Origin: Megasphaera micronuciformis F0359
GTDB taxonomy: Bacteria; Bacillota; Negativicutes; Veillonellales; Megasphaeraceae
Assembly: GCF_000165735.1 (NCBI RefSeq)
Contig: NZ_GL538208.1
Coordinates: forward strand, 808,074-872,073
Direction of reading: 5' to 3'
DNA: 64,000 nucleotides
Each line of letters starts with the position of its first letter. The stretch's first letter is position 1. Shown here piece by piece: positions 1-8,563 of this stretch. The notes beneath the pieces were generated by a model. The model was not told the DNA's origin. It worked only from the letters and a program-made list of their open reading frames with translations, and made no database searches. The translations under genes were made by a program, and so were the position numbers.

Positions 1-258
1 TGGATTTCATTGCGTGAACAACGTGGTATATTCTATTTTATTGCCGGTGCGGCCGTCCTCGTTTTATACGGTATTGTTCCCACTTTCCAACCCGCTTCAT
101 TTGAAAAAGTCTACGCCGCTTACGGCGGTGTCTTTATCGTCTTATCTCTTTTATGGGGTCTTTGGGTAGACGGGCATATTCCCGATCGATTCGATTGTCT
201 GGGAGCTTTATTGTGCCTCATCGGTGTCTGGTTTATTATGTACGCGCCTCGTCAGTAA
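1..258 (+). CDS. YnfA/UPF0060 family membrane protein (3' part)
   Basis: Small integral membrane protein of the YnfA (UPF0060) family, structurally related to small multidrug transporters; its substrate is not established. The reading frame is open from the first base (W-I-S before the TTG at 10), and WISLREQRG matches the family stretch after the first helix, so the TTG is not the real start and the first roughly 25-30 residues lie outside the window. Visible marks are KVYAAYGGVFI, the VDGHIPDRFDCLGA turn and the terminal APR. It ends convergently with the HAD gene at a shared hairpin (257-293). Confidence 0.85.
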   Translation, partial: WISLREQRGIFYFIAGAAVLVLYGIVPTFQPASFEKVYAAYGGVFIVLSLLWGLWVDGHIPDRFDCLGALLCLIGVWFIMYAPRQ

Positions 259-293
259 AAAAAGGGGAAAAGAAAATCTTTTCCCCTTTTTTT
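257..293. terminator. Bidirectional terminator between ynfA-like and HAD genes
   Basis: An A-rich arm with AAAGGGGAAAAGA pairs with TCTTTTCCCCTTT around a short loop. A-run on one side and T-run on the other allow it to work on both strands, as expected between convergent genes. Confidence 0.85.
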
Positions 294-298
294 AACTT

Positions 299-982
299 TC
301 AGTGTATGAGTCGAGTCATTTCCGCAGAAGCCGGTAAATGCGTAAATAAACGCCACGGCTTTTGTTCAGCCAACACATCCTTGTCGTAATGTCCTGTCGC
401 TACTGAAATCGTTTTAGCCCCTATGGCCTTACCGCATTGAATGTCGTAAATCGTATCGCCGATGACATATATAGCTTCAATATCCTCACCCCACTCACGG
501 CGGGCAATATCATAGGCATGTCGTGCCAAATCGTCGCGCATGTAAAACTCTTCGGCAAACCCGGAGTGTTCAAAATCAAAATACCTATCCAACCCGAAAA
601 CTTCCAATTTCAGCTTGGCTCCGTATCGACTGTTACCGGTCATCAGTAACTGAACGACCTGCGGATCTCGATGAAAATAATCCAGGTTTTCCTTTACATT
701 CTTCAAAACACGGCTGCTTTCCCTTGTTTTTTTCAACCAGGTAAGCAAACTTTGTTCATATTCACGACAAAAGGCAAAGACTTCCTCATCTGTCGGCATG
801 ACACCTCGTGCCTGATACAAAAGTTGCTGACAAATATAGTTGTCCGTCCGACCGCCGGCGGAAATCTGCGGAATAGCGGTATTGTCACCCATAAGTCGAT
901 GAAATACATCGTAAATAGCGTGCATACCGGCCATGCCTGTATTAATCATCGTTCCGTCTATATCCCAATATAAGAGTTTCAC
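299..982 (-). CDS. HAD-superfamily hydrolase (phosphoglycolate-phosphatase-like)
   Basis: Predicted cytosolic Mg-dependent phosphatase of 227 residues. HAD motif I is YWDIDGTMI (residues 5-13), motif II the TGNS turn near residue 116, and motif IV VIGDTIYDIQCGKA near residues 173-186, followed by GAKTISVATG. The helical cap between motifs I and II resembles the phosphoglycolate phosphatase/beta-phosphoglucomutase subclass. The start is GTG at 982, preceded by a good CGGAGGT. It lies 60 bases downstream of ackA but beyond the ackA terminator, so it is probably transcribed separately or by readthrough. The substrate cannot be told from sequence. Confidence 0.85.
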   Translation of the reverse strand: MKLLYWDIDGTMINTGMAGMHAIYDVFHRLMGDNTAIPQISAGGRTDNYICQQLLYQARGVMPTDEEVFAFCREYEQSLLTWLKKTRESSRVLKNVKENLDYFHRDPQVVQLLMTGNSRYGAKLKLEVFGLDRYFDFEHSGFAEEFYMRDDLARHAYDIARREWGEDIEAIYVIGDTIYDIQCGKAIGAKTISVATGHYDKDVLAEQKPWRLFTHLPASAEMTRLIH

Positions 983-1003
983 ACGTACCTCCGCTTGCGA
1001 AAA

Positions 1004-1035
1004 AAGACGGCAGCTTCCGATGAAGCTGCCGTCTT
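1004..1035 (-). terminator. Intrinsic terminator of ackA
   Basis: Perfect 14-bp arms (AAGACGGCAGCTTC and its complement) with a 4-base loop; on the minus strand the stem is followed by a T-run. It sits 7 bases after the ackA stop codon. Confidence 0.95.
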
Positions 1036-1041
1036 CGATAA

Positions 1042-2238
1042 TTATCGAGCCGAAACAATGTCTTTCGTATCGCGGGCAATCATAATTTCTTCATTTGTCG
1101 GAATTACGTACAAAGCACAAGTGGAATCATCCGTACTGATGCACGTATCTTTACCGCGTACATTATTACGTTCTTCATCAAGAACGGCACCCAAGTATTC
1201 AAGTCCATTGCAAATAGCGGCACGGTCTTCAATACCGTTTTCGCCGACGCCTGCCGTAAAGGTGATAACATCAACACCGCCCATAGCTGCCGCCAAAGCA
1301 CCGATTAACTTACGTACCTGATAATGGAACATATCTAAGGCAAGCTGAGCACGTTTATTACCTGCCGCAGCCGCTTCCCCTAAATCACGGAAGTCGCTGG
1401 AAACGCCGGAAATACCGAGAACCCCGGACTTTTTATTCATAATCGTATCCATTTCCTTAGTCGTGAAACCATGCTTGTCCATGAGCGTAACTACGATAGC
1501 CGGGTCAATATCGCCGCAACGCGGACCCATAAGCATGCCTGCCAAAGGAGTAAAGCCCATCGTCGTATCAACACATTTACCGTTTTGGATAGCCGCCAAG
1601 GAAGAACCGTTGCCCAAGTGGCAGTTGATAATGCGCAAATCTTCTTTTTTCTTACCCATTACTTCAGCAATTCTATCGGCTACATAGCGATGGCTCGTGC
1701 CGTGGAAGCCGTAACGACGAATTCCGTCGTTTTCATAGTATTCATAAGGCAAGCCGTACATATAAGCTTTTGCCGGCATCGTTTGATGGAAAGAAGTATC
1801 AAAGACGGCAACTTGCGGTACATTCGGCATAATAGCTTCGCAAGCTTTAATCCCTACAATGTTGGGAGGATTGTGAAGCGGTGCAAAAGCGGAGCACTTT
1901 TCAAGGGCTTTCATAACTTCGTCCGTAATTAAAGTGGAAGCCGCGAATTCTTCACCGCCGTGAACGACACGATGACCCACAGCATCGATTTCGTCCATGG
2001 ACTTAATAACGCCCACTTCGGGATCCGTCAAAATATCGAGAACTAATTTAACGGCAACTTTGTGGTCGGGAATAGGTTGAACAACTTCTTTTTTCTGATC
2101 GCCCCACTTATGTGTCAATTGAGCATCGGGAAGGGTAATCTTTTCAACAAGCCCCTTTGCCATTACTTCTTCATTATCCATGTTCACCAATTGATATTTC
2201 AAAGATGAACTGCCGCAGTTTACAACTAATACGATCAT
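1042..2238 (-). CDS. ackA: Acetate kinase
   Basis: Interconverts acetyl phosphate + ADP with acetate + ATP; the substrate-level ATP step of acetate formation. The 398-residue protein has the N-terminal [12 protein letters not shown] phosphate-binding segment, [11 protein letters not shown] containing the catalytic Asp near residue 147, the FHGTSHRYV signature near 180 and LGNGSSL. An ATG at 2256 is in frame, but ATG 2238 is preceded by AGAAGGT at proper distance and gives the canonical N-terminus. No pta is adjacent; the neighbour upstream is a lipoprotein gene whose stop lies 17 bases before this start, so the two are probably co-transcribed. Confidence 0.97.
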   Translation of the reverse strand: MIVLVVNCGSSSLKYQLVNMDNEEVMAKGLVEKITLPDAQLTHKWGDQKKEVVQPIPDHKVAVKLVLDILTDPEVGVIKSMDEIDAVGHRVVHGGEEFAASTLITDEVMKALEKCSAFAPLHNPPNIVGIKACEAIMPNVPQVAVFDTSFHQTMPAKAYMYGLPYEYYENDGIRRYGFHGTSHRYVADRIAEVMGKKKEDLRIINCHLGNGSSLAAIQNGKCVDTTMGFTPLAGMLMGPRCGDIDPAIVVTLMDKHGFTTKEMDTIMNKKSGVLGISGVSSDFRDLGEAAAAGNKRAQLALDMFHYQVRKLIGALAAAMGGVDVITFTAGVGENGIEDRAAICNGLEYLGAVLDEERNNVRGKDTCISTDDSTCALYVIPTNEEIMIARDTKDIVSAR

Positions 2239-2255
2239 GAATGTACCTTCTTTCA

Positions 2256-2801
2256 TTAATATTGGTTACCGAAGCGTTTAAAAATATAGTCCGTCACTTC
2301 TTTAGCCGTTTCATCATCTTGGCGATACGTGTAGCGAACGGTCCAGATATAGCCCTCATGTTCGAACACGAGTATCTGTTCAACAACGGCCACCTGCTGT
2401 CCTTTAGCCGTAAGCGTATAGTCAACCGTGCAAATTTTTCCTTTACTGCCTTCTACGACAGCGGCCTTCGTTTCCTTACCTGTAATCGTAATTTCCGAAT
2501 GGCCTGAAAGTTCTGCTATGGCATTATCCGTCACCTTGTCAAGCGTTAGACCCGTAGCGGGATCATACGTAACAACTATACTGACATGCGCATCTTGATT
2601 CCCGTATACAGTCCGGTCCGTTCCCTTAATCGTCTCCGAAACGAGATCAAAAGGTGTAAACAACATGAGTTGTGTATTTCCTGCACGCAAAGTAGCATTC
2701 CCAAAGCTATATTCTTCAGCAATACTCGTTTTGCCGCACCCGGAAAGAGACAACACGGATGCCGTTAAAAGAACCGTACTTATGAACTTCAGCGACTTCA
2801 T
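2256..2801 (-). CDS. Predicted lipoprotein of unknown function
   Basis: About 181 residues starting MKSLKF with a hydrophobic signal and lipobox LSGC (Cys near residue 22), so a lipid-anchored envelope protein. After the Cys comes a roughly 150-residue soluble domain rich in beta-strand-like stretches ([41 protein letters not shown]), ending FKRFGNQY. I do not recognise the family. ATG 2801 suits the GGTGAT ribosome site better than ATG 2804. A TATAAT box lies upstream (minus strand, 2837-2842). Placement directly before ackA suggests co-transcription rather than shared function. Confidence 0.7.
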   Translation of the reverse strand: MKSLKFISTVLLTASVLSLSGCGKTSIAEEYSFGNATLRAGNTQLMLFTPFDLVSETIKGTDRTVYGNQDAHVSIVVTYDPATGLTLDKVTDNAIAELSGHSEITITGKETKAAVVEGSKGKICTVDYTLTAKGQQVAVVEQILVFEHEGYIWTVRYTYRQDDETAKEVTDYIFKRFGNQY

Positions 2802-2987
2802 CATATCACCTACAAGCTTTCTAACAGACTGGAGTCATTATATCACATTCTTTGTACCTATACTATGGTTTTACCCGAATCCGTTATAGATAAGTCCCTT
2901 AATAGCCGCCTTTTGCAACAAATTCGGAGAAACGGTAGTCAGAACCGGGTAACTGCCTATATAATATTCATGATAAGGAGAAAGATT

Positions 2988-4181
2988 ATGAACCAAATCG
3001 GTATTATTGCAGAATTCAATCCCCTCCACACGGGTCATGCTCATCTCATCCGCACAGTGCGAGAACGCTACGGAAAAGAGGCCGTCATTACAGTCATTAT
3101 GAGCGGCTCTTTCGTCCAACGGGGTGAACCGGCTTTTTTCGATAAGTTCGACCGTACGACCTTCGCCTTATCGTGCGGTTGTGATCTAGTCTTCGAATTA
3201 CCGACCCTTTACGCCCTGTCATATGCTTCGACCTTCGCCGCCGGTGCCGCTCGACTGGCTGCTTCCGTGGGAGTATCGACCCTCGTCTGCGGTAGCGAGC
3301 AGGGCAGCGGCTCCTTGTATGAAAAATTAGCTCGACAAGCCGAATCGCAGTTTGTGCAAACACGCCTAAAAGAAGCACTGAATCACCGTATTTCGTATGG
3401 TCAGGCTTTACTGACGGCGTTACAGGCCGACGACGCCTCGTCAGCTCCTCTTCTTGCAACACCCAACGGAATACTGGCCTTTTCTTATGCTGCAGCCATA
3501 AGGAAATATTCTCTACCTGAAAAGCTGGAAGTCGTCTACAGAAACACGGCCCGTCCCGACATATATACTTCGGCTTCACAGCTGCGTAAAATTTGCTCCG
3601 AAAGAAAGAATGCCGAAGACTGTCTGTCGTTTATTCCGCCTTCTTGCCGCACCCTCTTTTCCGATCTCATAAAAAACGGAAAATATATAAATTATGAACG
3701 CTATGACGATGCCGTCTTGTTACAAGGACGATTGCTGACGGAAAGTGACTTACAATCTTTGGCCGCATTTACGGAAGGCCTGGAAAATCGTTGGCATAAG
3801 GCTATGAAGAACGCGACTTCCCTGACCGAGAGCTTAAAGGCAGTCAAAACTAAACGCTATATGTACAGCAGGCTCCGTCGAATGGCCGCTTATACTCTCT
3901 TGGGTATCGAAAAAGAAACGGCAACCGACTACTTATACGAAGCACCGCCTTACGCCCGTCTGTTGGGAGCTTCCTGTCGAGGGCGAGAAGTGTTGAATAA
4001 TCGTCGAAAATCCGGACAAATTCCCGTCATCACGAAATTTGCCGACGCCGATTTTGAGGCACCTTACAAGGAATTACTCAGGCTCGATGCCAAATCGACA
4101 GATATTCAACATTTTCTTTTTCACAATCCTGCAGCACGAAACGGGTTAGCCGACTGGAAAACGCCTCCCGTCATGACTTAA
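2988..4181 (+). CDS. tmcAL: tRNA(Met) cytidine acetate ligase (TmcAL, YlbM/UPF0348 family)
   Basis: Uses acetate and ATP to acetylate the wobble cytidine (ac4C34) of elongator tRNA-Met. The 397-residue protein carries the nucleotidyltransferase HxGH motif in EFNPLHTGHAHLI (residues 9-21), MSGSFVQRGEPAFFDKF with the catalytic region, and the family segments FELPTLYALSYASTFAAGA and TPNGILAFSYAAAI. The frame is open further upstream, but the start is ATG 2988 with AAGGAG eight bases before it. Monocistronic, convergent with pncB across a palindromic terminator. Notable next to ackA, since both enzymes handle acetate, though on opposite strands. Confidence 0.93.
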   Translation: MNQIGIIAEFNPLHTGHAHLIRTVRERYGKEAVITVIMSGSFVQRGEPAFFDKFDRTTFALSCGCDLVFELPTLYALSYASTFAAGAARLAASVGVSTLVCGSEQGSGSLYEKLARQAESQFVQTRLKEALNHRISYGQALLTALQADDASSAPLLATPNGILAFSYAAAIRKYSLPEKLEVVYRNTARPDIYTSASQLRKICSERKNAEDCLSFIPPSCRTLFSDLIKNGKYINYERYDDAVLLQGRLLTESDLQSLAAFTEGLENRWHKAMKNATSLTESLKAVKTKRYMYSRLRRMAAYTLLGIEKETATDYLYEAPPYARLLGASCRGREVLNNRRKSGQIPVITKFADADFEAPYKELLRLDAKSTDIQHFLFHNPAARNGLADWKTPPVMT

Positions 4182-4185
4182 CAAC

Positions 4186-4213
4186 AAAGAGACTCGACAT
4201 GTCGAGTCTCTTT
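4186..4213. terminator. Bidirectional terminator between tmcAL and pncB
   Basis: Perfect 28-base palindrome centred on CATG with A- and T-flanks; acts for both convergent genes. Confidence 0.85.
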
Positions 4214-4229
4214 TCTTATAAGCTTTATT

Positions 4230-5681
4230 TTATAAAAAGTTAGCCGATTCTTTACGTAATACGTCCTGTCGCAATTCAGACAGCTTCGCACTGCGCTGCA
4301 CGCGCATTTCCTCAGGATTGATAAGACGTAAGTACTCAGGCCAGAGTGTTTCGATTTCCCGTTTCGCATAGTCGCAAATTTCCGATAATGACGGCTTTTT
4401 ATAAACCAATTTTCCGTTACGGAATATAGGTTCAAGCATAGTCCGAACCGTAAAGGACCCGGCGGGAACGGTACGATACCGCCACGGCATGCTGTCGGCC
4501 ACAAGGTGAAAAGCTGTATCCGTACTGATTGTTTCGCCCTCTAGGGCAATAATATCCGCCTTCATCTTACCCGTATCTTTATCATACAGGCGAAATACAT
4601 TCTTGCGGCCCGGGTTGGAAATTTTTTCCGCATTGTCACTCAGCTTGATTTTCGGCACAAAGGTATCTCCTTCATACTGGCCGACAAGTTTAAAGACGCC
4701 GCCCATGGACGGACTGTCTTTAGATGTAATCAAATTTGTACCTACACCCCAGGAATTAATCAGGCTTCCCTGTAATTTCAAACCGCTAATCAAGTTTTCA
4801 TCCAAATCGTTGGACGCTGAAATAATAGCATCGTCAAATCCCGCAGCGGCAAACATTTTCCCCGCTTCCTTGGACAAATAAGCCAAGTCACCGCTATCCA
4901 AACGAATGCCGTATCGGGCCGGCAACTTCCCGGCATCACGCAATTCCTTAAAAACCGTAATGGCATCGGGAACACCTTGTTTCAGTGTATTGTATGTATC
5001 GGCAAGAAGGATGAGGTTATCATCGTATTGACGAGCATAAGCTCGAAAAGCATCCAATTCCGTAGGAAAGCTCATAATCCAACTATGAGCCATGGTCCCG
5101 AAAACGGGTATGCCGAAACAGGCTCCGGCATAAACATTACTGGTCCCGTTAAATCCGCCGATAAAAGCCGCTCTGGCTCCATATACCCCGGCAGATTTGC
5201 CTTGAGCCCGACGCAAACCGAATTCCATGAGCACATCATTTCCCGCCACGGTTCTTACCCGTCTCGCCTTTGTAGCAATCAAACTTTCATGATTCATAAT
5301 CATGGACATGCACGTTTCCAACAGCAAGGCCTCAGCCTTTTTAGTTTCTACCCGTAAGAGAACTTCCTGCGGAAAGGCCACCGTTCCTTCAGGCATGGCA
5401 TATATATCACCGGTAAAGCGAATATCTTTTAAATAGTCGAGAAACTCGGGTTTAAATATTCCCGTACCGGCAAGATAAGCCATATCATCTTCGTTAAAAT
5501 GAAGATTTTCAACATAGTCAATCAAGTGTTCCAACCCGGCTACTACCGTATACCCGCCCGAAAAGGGATTCTTGCGATAGTACCGATCAAAAACACAGCG
5601 CTGTTCATGCTTGCCTTCAAAATACAAGCCTTGCATCATAGTAAGCTGATATAAGTCCGTTAAAAGCACATCTGTATACAT
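4230..5681 (-). CDS. pncB: Nicotinate phosphoribosyltransferase
   Basis: Converts nicotinate + PRPP (with ATP) to nicotinate mononucleotide in the Preiss-Handler NAD salvage route. The 483-residue length is typical of the Firmicute form. Visible are the N-terminal YTDVLLTDLYQLTMMQG, the GGFNGTSNVYAG and FGTMAHSW segments, GIRLDSGDL of the PRPP-binding barrel and the SWGVGTNL phosphate-binding stretch. ATG 5681 follows a GGAGGC site. It is divergent from the EamA permease, and a 14-bp dyad (5765-5802) lies between their TATAAT boxes and could regulate either gene. Confidence 0.95.
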   Translation of the reverse strand: MYTDVLLTDLYQLTMMQGLYFEGKHEQRCVFDRYYRKNPFSGGYTVVAGLEHLIDYVENLHFNEDDMAYLAGTGIFKPEFLDYLKDIRFTGDIYAMPEGTVAFPQEVLLRVETKKAEALLLETCMSMIMNHESLIATKARRVRTVAGNDVLMEFGLRRAQGKSAGVYGARAAFIGGFNGTSNVYAGACFGIPVFGTMAHSWIMSFPTELDAFRAYARQYDDNLILLADTYNTLKQGVPDAITVFKELRDAGKLPARYGIRLDSGDLAYLSKEAGKMFAAAGFDDAIISASNDLDENLISGLKLQGSLINSWGVGTNLITSKDSPSMGGVFKLVGQYEGDTFVPKIKLSDNAEKISNPGRKNVFRLYDKDTGKMKADIIALEGETISTDTAFHLVADSMPWRYRTVPAGSFTVRTMLEPIFRNGKLVYKKPSLSEICDYAKREIETLWPEYLRLINPEEMRVQRSAKLSELRQDVLRKESANFL

Positions 5682-5764
5682 GTTGCCGCCTCCATGTTAT
5701 GCATTTTTTATATTATACTCCAATTGAATAGTAAGTAAAAATAAAATTTCCGGTCACCTTATAT

Positions 5765-5802
5765 ATTATAAACATCACTTGATATGAGGTGATGTTTATA
5801 AT
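5765..5802. promoter_or_regulatory. 14-bp dyad in the pncB/permease divergent region (candidate operator)
   Basis: ATTATAAACATCAC (5765-5778) is repeated as its exact complement at 5789-5802 with a 10-base spacer. No T-run follows on either side, so it does not look like a terminator. TATAAT boxes for pncB (minus, 5712-5717) and for the permease (plus, 5835-5840) flank it. A NAD-pathway repressor site is one possibility; I cannot assign the regulator. Confidence 0.5.
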
Positions 5803-5899
5803 TCATTATGGCATATTTTTTTACAAAGAAATGGTATAATACGGCTTAAGCCTTTATACTTATAATATTTTATTCTTATCCCGGAAGGAGGGTATTTCT

Positions 5900-6790
5900 C
5901 TGAAATATAGATTACTGCTTTTAACAACAGCCCTCTTTTGGGGCTTTGCTTTAGTAGCACAACGAGTCAGCACGGAACTTATCGGACCCTTTGCCTTTAA
6001 CGGGTTGCGTTTTTGGCTCGGCGGTCTGGCTATTGTCCCTGCCTATTGTTTGCTTAAAACGCGTATACGTTCCATTCCCAAATCGGAAAAGCCTCCCTAT
6101 TCATTGCTCACGGCCACCTTAACTCTGGGCTTCTTACTATTCACGGGAGCTGCACTTCAACAAATCGGGATTATTTATACAACGGCCGGCAAGGCGGGAT
6201 TTATCACGTCTTTATACATAGTATTTGTACCTGTCGTCAGCCTTTTATTTTATAATCCCCTAAGGCTTTCCCACCTGTTCGGTTGTGTTGTGGCTCTCAT
6301 AGGTGTATATTTTCTCTCCTTCCACGGAGGGTTCGATGACGCCAATATAGGCGATATTTTAACCTTGGCAAGTGTTCTTTTCTGGACTCTGCACATCGTA
6401 TCCGTGTCTCGCTTCGTCCGCTATTATGACGGCGTAAAGTTGGCCATAGGGCAATTTTTCTTCTGCGGTCTCTTTAACTTCTTGGCCATGTATCCGGCCG
6501 GCGAATCGTTAACGGTTTCCATTTTTCTAAACGCCTTACTTCCCGTTTTATACTGCGCCATTTTTTCAACGGGAATCGCCTTTACCTTCCAAATTCTGGG
6601 ACAAAAAGGAGTGCCGCCTACGGAAGCCTCTCTTATTTGTAGCCTGGAGATGGTCTTCGGACTCATTGCCGGCTGTCTCTTCTTGGGTGAAACTCTGACA
6701 TCATCGGAAATTCTCGGTGCCGTACTCATGTCTGTCGGCATTGTATCGGCTCAACTGTCAAGTCGTGTTATTTATTCAAGAAAGGCTTAG
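5900..6790 (+). CDS. EamA/DMT-family permease, probable CTG start
   Basis: Inner-membrane transporter of the drug/metabolite superfamily with about ten hydrophobic helices in two EamA repeats (296 residues); substrate unknown. The coding frame extends well upstream of the TTG at 6005: KYRLLLLTTALFWGFALVAQ is the typical first helix of the family, and ISTE/ELIGPFAFNGLRF follows. The only plausible initiator in frame is CTG at 5900, seven bases after a perfect AAGGAGGG (5885-5892); an ATT at 5894 is less well placed. TATAAT lies at 5835-5840. No terminator is obvious before the tRNA-Val promoter. Confidence 0.85.
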   Translation: MKYRLLLLTTALFWGFALVAQRVSTELIGPFAFNGLRFWLGGLAIVPAYCLLKTRIRSIPKSEKPPYSLLTATLTLGFLLFTGAALQQIGIIYTTAGKAGFITSLYIVFVPVVSLLFYNPLRLSHLFGCVVALIGVYFLSFHGGFDDANIGDILTLASVLFWTLHIVSVSRFVRYYDGVKLAIGQFFFCGLFNFLAMYPAGESLTVSIFLNALLPVLYCAIFSTGIAFTFQILGQKGVPPTEASLICSLEMVFGLIAGCLFLGETLTSSEILGAVLMSVGIVSAQLSSRVIYSRKA

Positions 6791-6818
6791 CGTAAATATT
6801 TCATCGTTCCTCGTCAAC

Positions 6819-6848
6819 TTGACAGGGTCCGACCGCCTTTAGTATACT
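6819..6848 (+). promoter_or_regulatory. Sigma-A-type promoter of tRNA-Val
   Basis: TTGACA at 6819-6824, an 18-base spacer, and TATACT at 6843-6848; the tRNA begins 17 bases after the -10 box. Confidence 0.85.
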
Positions 6849-6864
6849 GGTACAGTATTAACAC

Positions 6865-6941
6865 GGTCGGTTAGCTCAGTTGGTTAGAGTATCTCGTTGA
6901 CATCGAGGGGGTCGATGGTTCGAATCCATTACCGACCACCA
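6865..6941 (+). tRNA. tRNA-Val (anticodon GAC)
   Basis: Cloverleaf folds with acceptor GGTCGGT/ACCGACC, D-arm GCTC..GAGT, anticodon loop TTGACAT giving GAC, T-loop TTCGAAT and encoded CCA at the 3' end (77 nt). GAC reads GUC/GUU valine codons. Confidence 0.95.
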
Positions 6942-6945
6942 TAAT

Positions 6946-6980
6946 AAAAACATCCGTCGACTCATCGTCGGATGTTTTTT
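6946..6980 (+). terminator. Terminator after tRNA-Val
   Basis: AAAAACATCCG pairs with CGGATGTTTTT, followed by further T residues. The T-run ends fewer than 20 bases before the yigZ start codon. Confidence 0.8.
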
Positions 6981-6998
6981 CTTTTCTACGGAGGTTGT

Positions 6999-7640
6999 AT
7001 GCCCACACCTGTCATGTCTTCAGTCCGGGGCGAGTCTTACGCCGAGTATGTCATTAAAAAGTCCAAATTCATTGCCAGAGCCGTTCATATAACAACGGAA
7101 GAAGAGGCTCAAGCCTATTTACGAGACGGTAAAAAACAATACTGGGATGCCCGTCATAACTGCTACGCCTACCAGCTGGGGATGAATTTCGAAAAGCAAA
7201 AATCCTCTGATGACGGTGAGCCGTCGGGAACTGCCGGAAAGCCTATATTGGAAGTATTAAAAAATAAGGGCCTCACCAATACGCTTATTGTTGTTACCCG
7301 TTATTTCGGCGGGATTAAATTGGGGACCGGCGGCCTTATTCGAGCTTACGGCACAGCGGCCGTTGCAGCCCTTGATAATGCGATCATTGAAGATTATATC
7401 AACTGTCGCATCTTATATTTACAAACCGATTATTCCTTTTTATCTGCAACAGAACGACTGCTCCCGGACTTCGAGGCTGTTATTACGAAGCGCAACTTCG
7501 CGGACTTCGTAGGCCTGACCGTTGAAGTTCCGGAAGATAAGGCTGACGAATGTCTCCTCGCCTTACGTGACAAAACAAACGGTACCCTTACGGTTAGGGA
7601 AAAAGATAAAAAAATCGTACCTCATATTCGGCCTGAATAA
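6999..7640 (+). CDS. YigZ/IMPACT family protein
   Basis: Member of the UPF0029/IMPACT family (YigZ in E. coli, YvyE in Bacillus); related to the eukaryotic translation regulator IMPACT, with no settled bacterial reaction. The 213-residue protein shows the N-terminal IMPACT domain signatures (YWDARHNCYAYQL, SSDDGEPSGTAGKPIL, VVTRYFGGIKLGTGGLIRAYG) and the C-terminal DUF1949 ferredoxin-like part. ATG 6999 is set by ACGGAGGT just before it. It has almost no leader of its own behind the tRNA-Val terminator, so its transcript probably arises by readthrough or from within the tRNA gene. Its 3' end forms half of the terminator shared with mmdC. Confidence 0.9.
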   Translation: MPTPVMSSVRGESYAEYVIKKSKFIARAVHITTEEEAQAYLRDGKKQYWDARHNCYAYQLGMNFEKQKSSDDGEPSGTAGKPILEVLKNKGLTNTLIVVTRYFGGIKLGTGGLIRAYGTAAVAALDNAIIEDYINCRILYLQTDYSFLSATERLLPDFEAVITKRNFADFVGLTVEVPEDKADECLLALRDKTNGTLTVREKDKKIVPHIRPE

Positions 7641-7654
7641 GAGGTACGATTTTT
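7610..7654. terminator. Bidirectional terminator between yigZ and mmdC
   Basis: AAAAATCGTACCTC (inside the end of yigZ) pairs exactly with GAGGTACGATTTTT (7641-7654) across a 17-base loop containing the yigZ stop codon. Confidence 0.85.
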
Positions 7655-7660
7655 ATTTTC

Positions 7661-8071
7661 TTACGGCATAATAACGGCCAAAACATCGCCCGTTTTTACA
7701 TTATCGCCTACGGCTACACGAACTTCCGTCAGCGTGCCGTCTTGCGGTGCAGGAATATCATTCTGCATCTTCATGGCTTCCAACACGAGGAGCACGGATC
7801 CTCGTGTTACTGAGCCGCTTTCCTGCTTAACAGCCGAAATTTTTCCGGGCATGGGCGCCTTAACAACGACAGCCGAGTCGGGAATCGGTCCCTTGGGTGC
7901 TGCTTGAGCCACAGGCGAGGCTGCCGATACCGGTGCCGGAGTCGGTGCCGGGGATGCCGCCGCTACGGGAGCCGGTGCGGGGGTCACGGGAGCGGCCGGT
8001 GCGGCCGTACCCAATTCTTCTACATCTACTTCGTACGATTTTCCGTTTACAGTTACCTTAAATTTTTTCAT
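7661..8071 (-). CDS. mmdC: Methylmalonyl-CoA decarboxylase gamma subunit (biotin carrier)
   Basis: Biotin carboxyl carrier of the sodium-pumping decarboxylase: accepts the carboxyl group from the alpha subunit and delivers it to the membrane beta subunit. The 136 residues comprise a short N-terminal head (MKKFKVTVNGKSYEVDVEEL), an Ala/Pro/Ser linker (about residues 23-65) and a biotinyl domain with VLEAMKMQND, the Lys of AMKM being the biotin site. Start ATG 8071 follows GGAGGA. It is the last gene of the mmdA-mmdD-mmdC cluster and ends at a terminator, so no mmdB follows. It could also serve another biotin-dependent carboxytransferase. Confidence 0.88.
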   Translation of the reverse strand: MKKFKVTVNGKSYEVDVEELGTAAPAAPVTPAPAPVAAASPAPTPAPVSAASPVAQAAPKGPIPDSAVVVKAPMPGKISAVKQESGSVTRGSVLLVLEAMKMQNDIPAPQDGTLTEVRVAVGDNVKTGDVLAVIMP

Positions 8072-8098
8072 TCTATCCTCCACGGTCTGATTATTCTC

Positions 8099-8551
8099 TT
8101 ATCTCATGCCTGCCAAACGGCCGGCCATAACCCATTGGGTATGTCGCCGCTTATGGCGATGTGCCTTGCGAACAGCCAGAGGCACATAACCGCATGCAAC
8201 TACGGCAGCCGCAATAACGGCTACGGTTTCTTCATCAATGCCGTCTTCCACTATAGGTCCTGACGAGCTCTTTTCACTCTCGCTCACTTTTTCATGATTT
8301 GTTTTTATAAGGGCTAAAGGTCGTTCATTTTCAGCTTTAACCAAAGCTTTTTCATTGGTTTTAGCCTCCGCTTCCGTAGGTATGGCAGGTTCTATAGCGG
8401 GAACGGACTCTTCCTCAACCTTCTTCTCTTTTAGAGCCTCCAGTTGAGCTTCCAGTCTTCTAATATGTCTCTGATTTGAAATAATGCAAACCAAAGCAAT
8501 GACAAGAACAATATTAGTTATAGTAGGGCTGAACAGATTCCATATATCCAT
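8099..8551 (-). CDS. mmdD: Methylmalonyl-CoA decarboxylase delta subunit (OadG-like)
   Basis: Small membrane-anchored assembly subunit of 150 residues that in this enzyme family holds the soluble carboxyltransferase and the biotin protein to the membrane pump. One N-terminal helix (about residues 7-25, FSPTITNIVLVIALVCII), a charged Glu/Lys/Ala-rich linker, then the conserved C-terminal DEETVAVIAAAVVACGY segment and a basic tail ending WVMAGRLAGMR, as in delta subunits of Veillonella-type decarboxylases. ATG 8551 is seven bases from GGAGG inside the end of mmdA. No separate epsilon gene is present. Confidence 0.8.
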   Translation of the reverse strand: MDIWNLFSPTITNIVLVIALVCIISNQRHIRRLEAQLEALKEKKVEEESVPAIEPAIPTEAEAKTNEKALVKAENERPLALIKTNHEKVSESEKSSSGPIVEDGIDEETVAVIAAAVVACGYVPLAVRKAHRHKRRHTQWVMAGRLAGMR

Positions 8552-8563
8552 CAAGACGCCTCC

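Noticed and set aside
3097-3579. 160-codon Arg-rich ORF antisense to tmcAL
   Set aside because: Lies wholly within a well-conserved gene on the other strand, has basic low-complexity composition and no ribosome site.
7951-8010. Repetitive GCCGGTGCCGG-type tract inside mmdC as a repeat element
   Set aside because: It encodes the Ala/Pro linker of the biotin carrier protein, a normal feature of this family.
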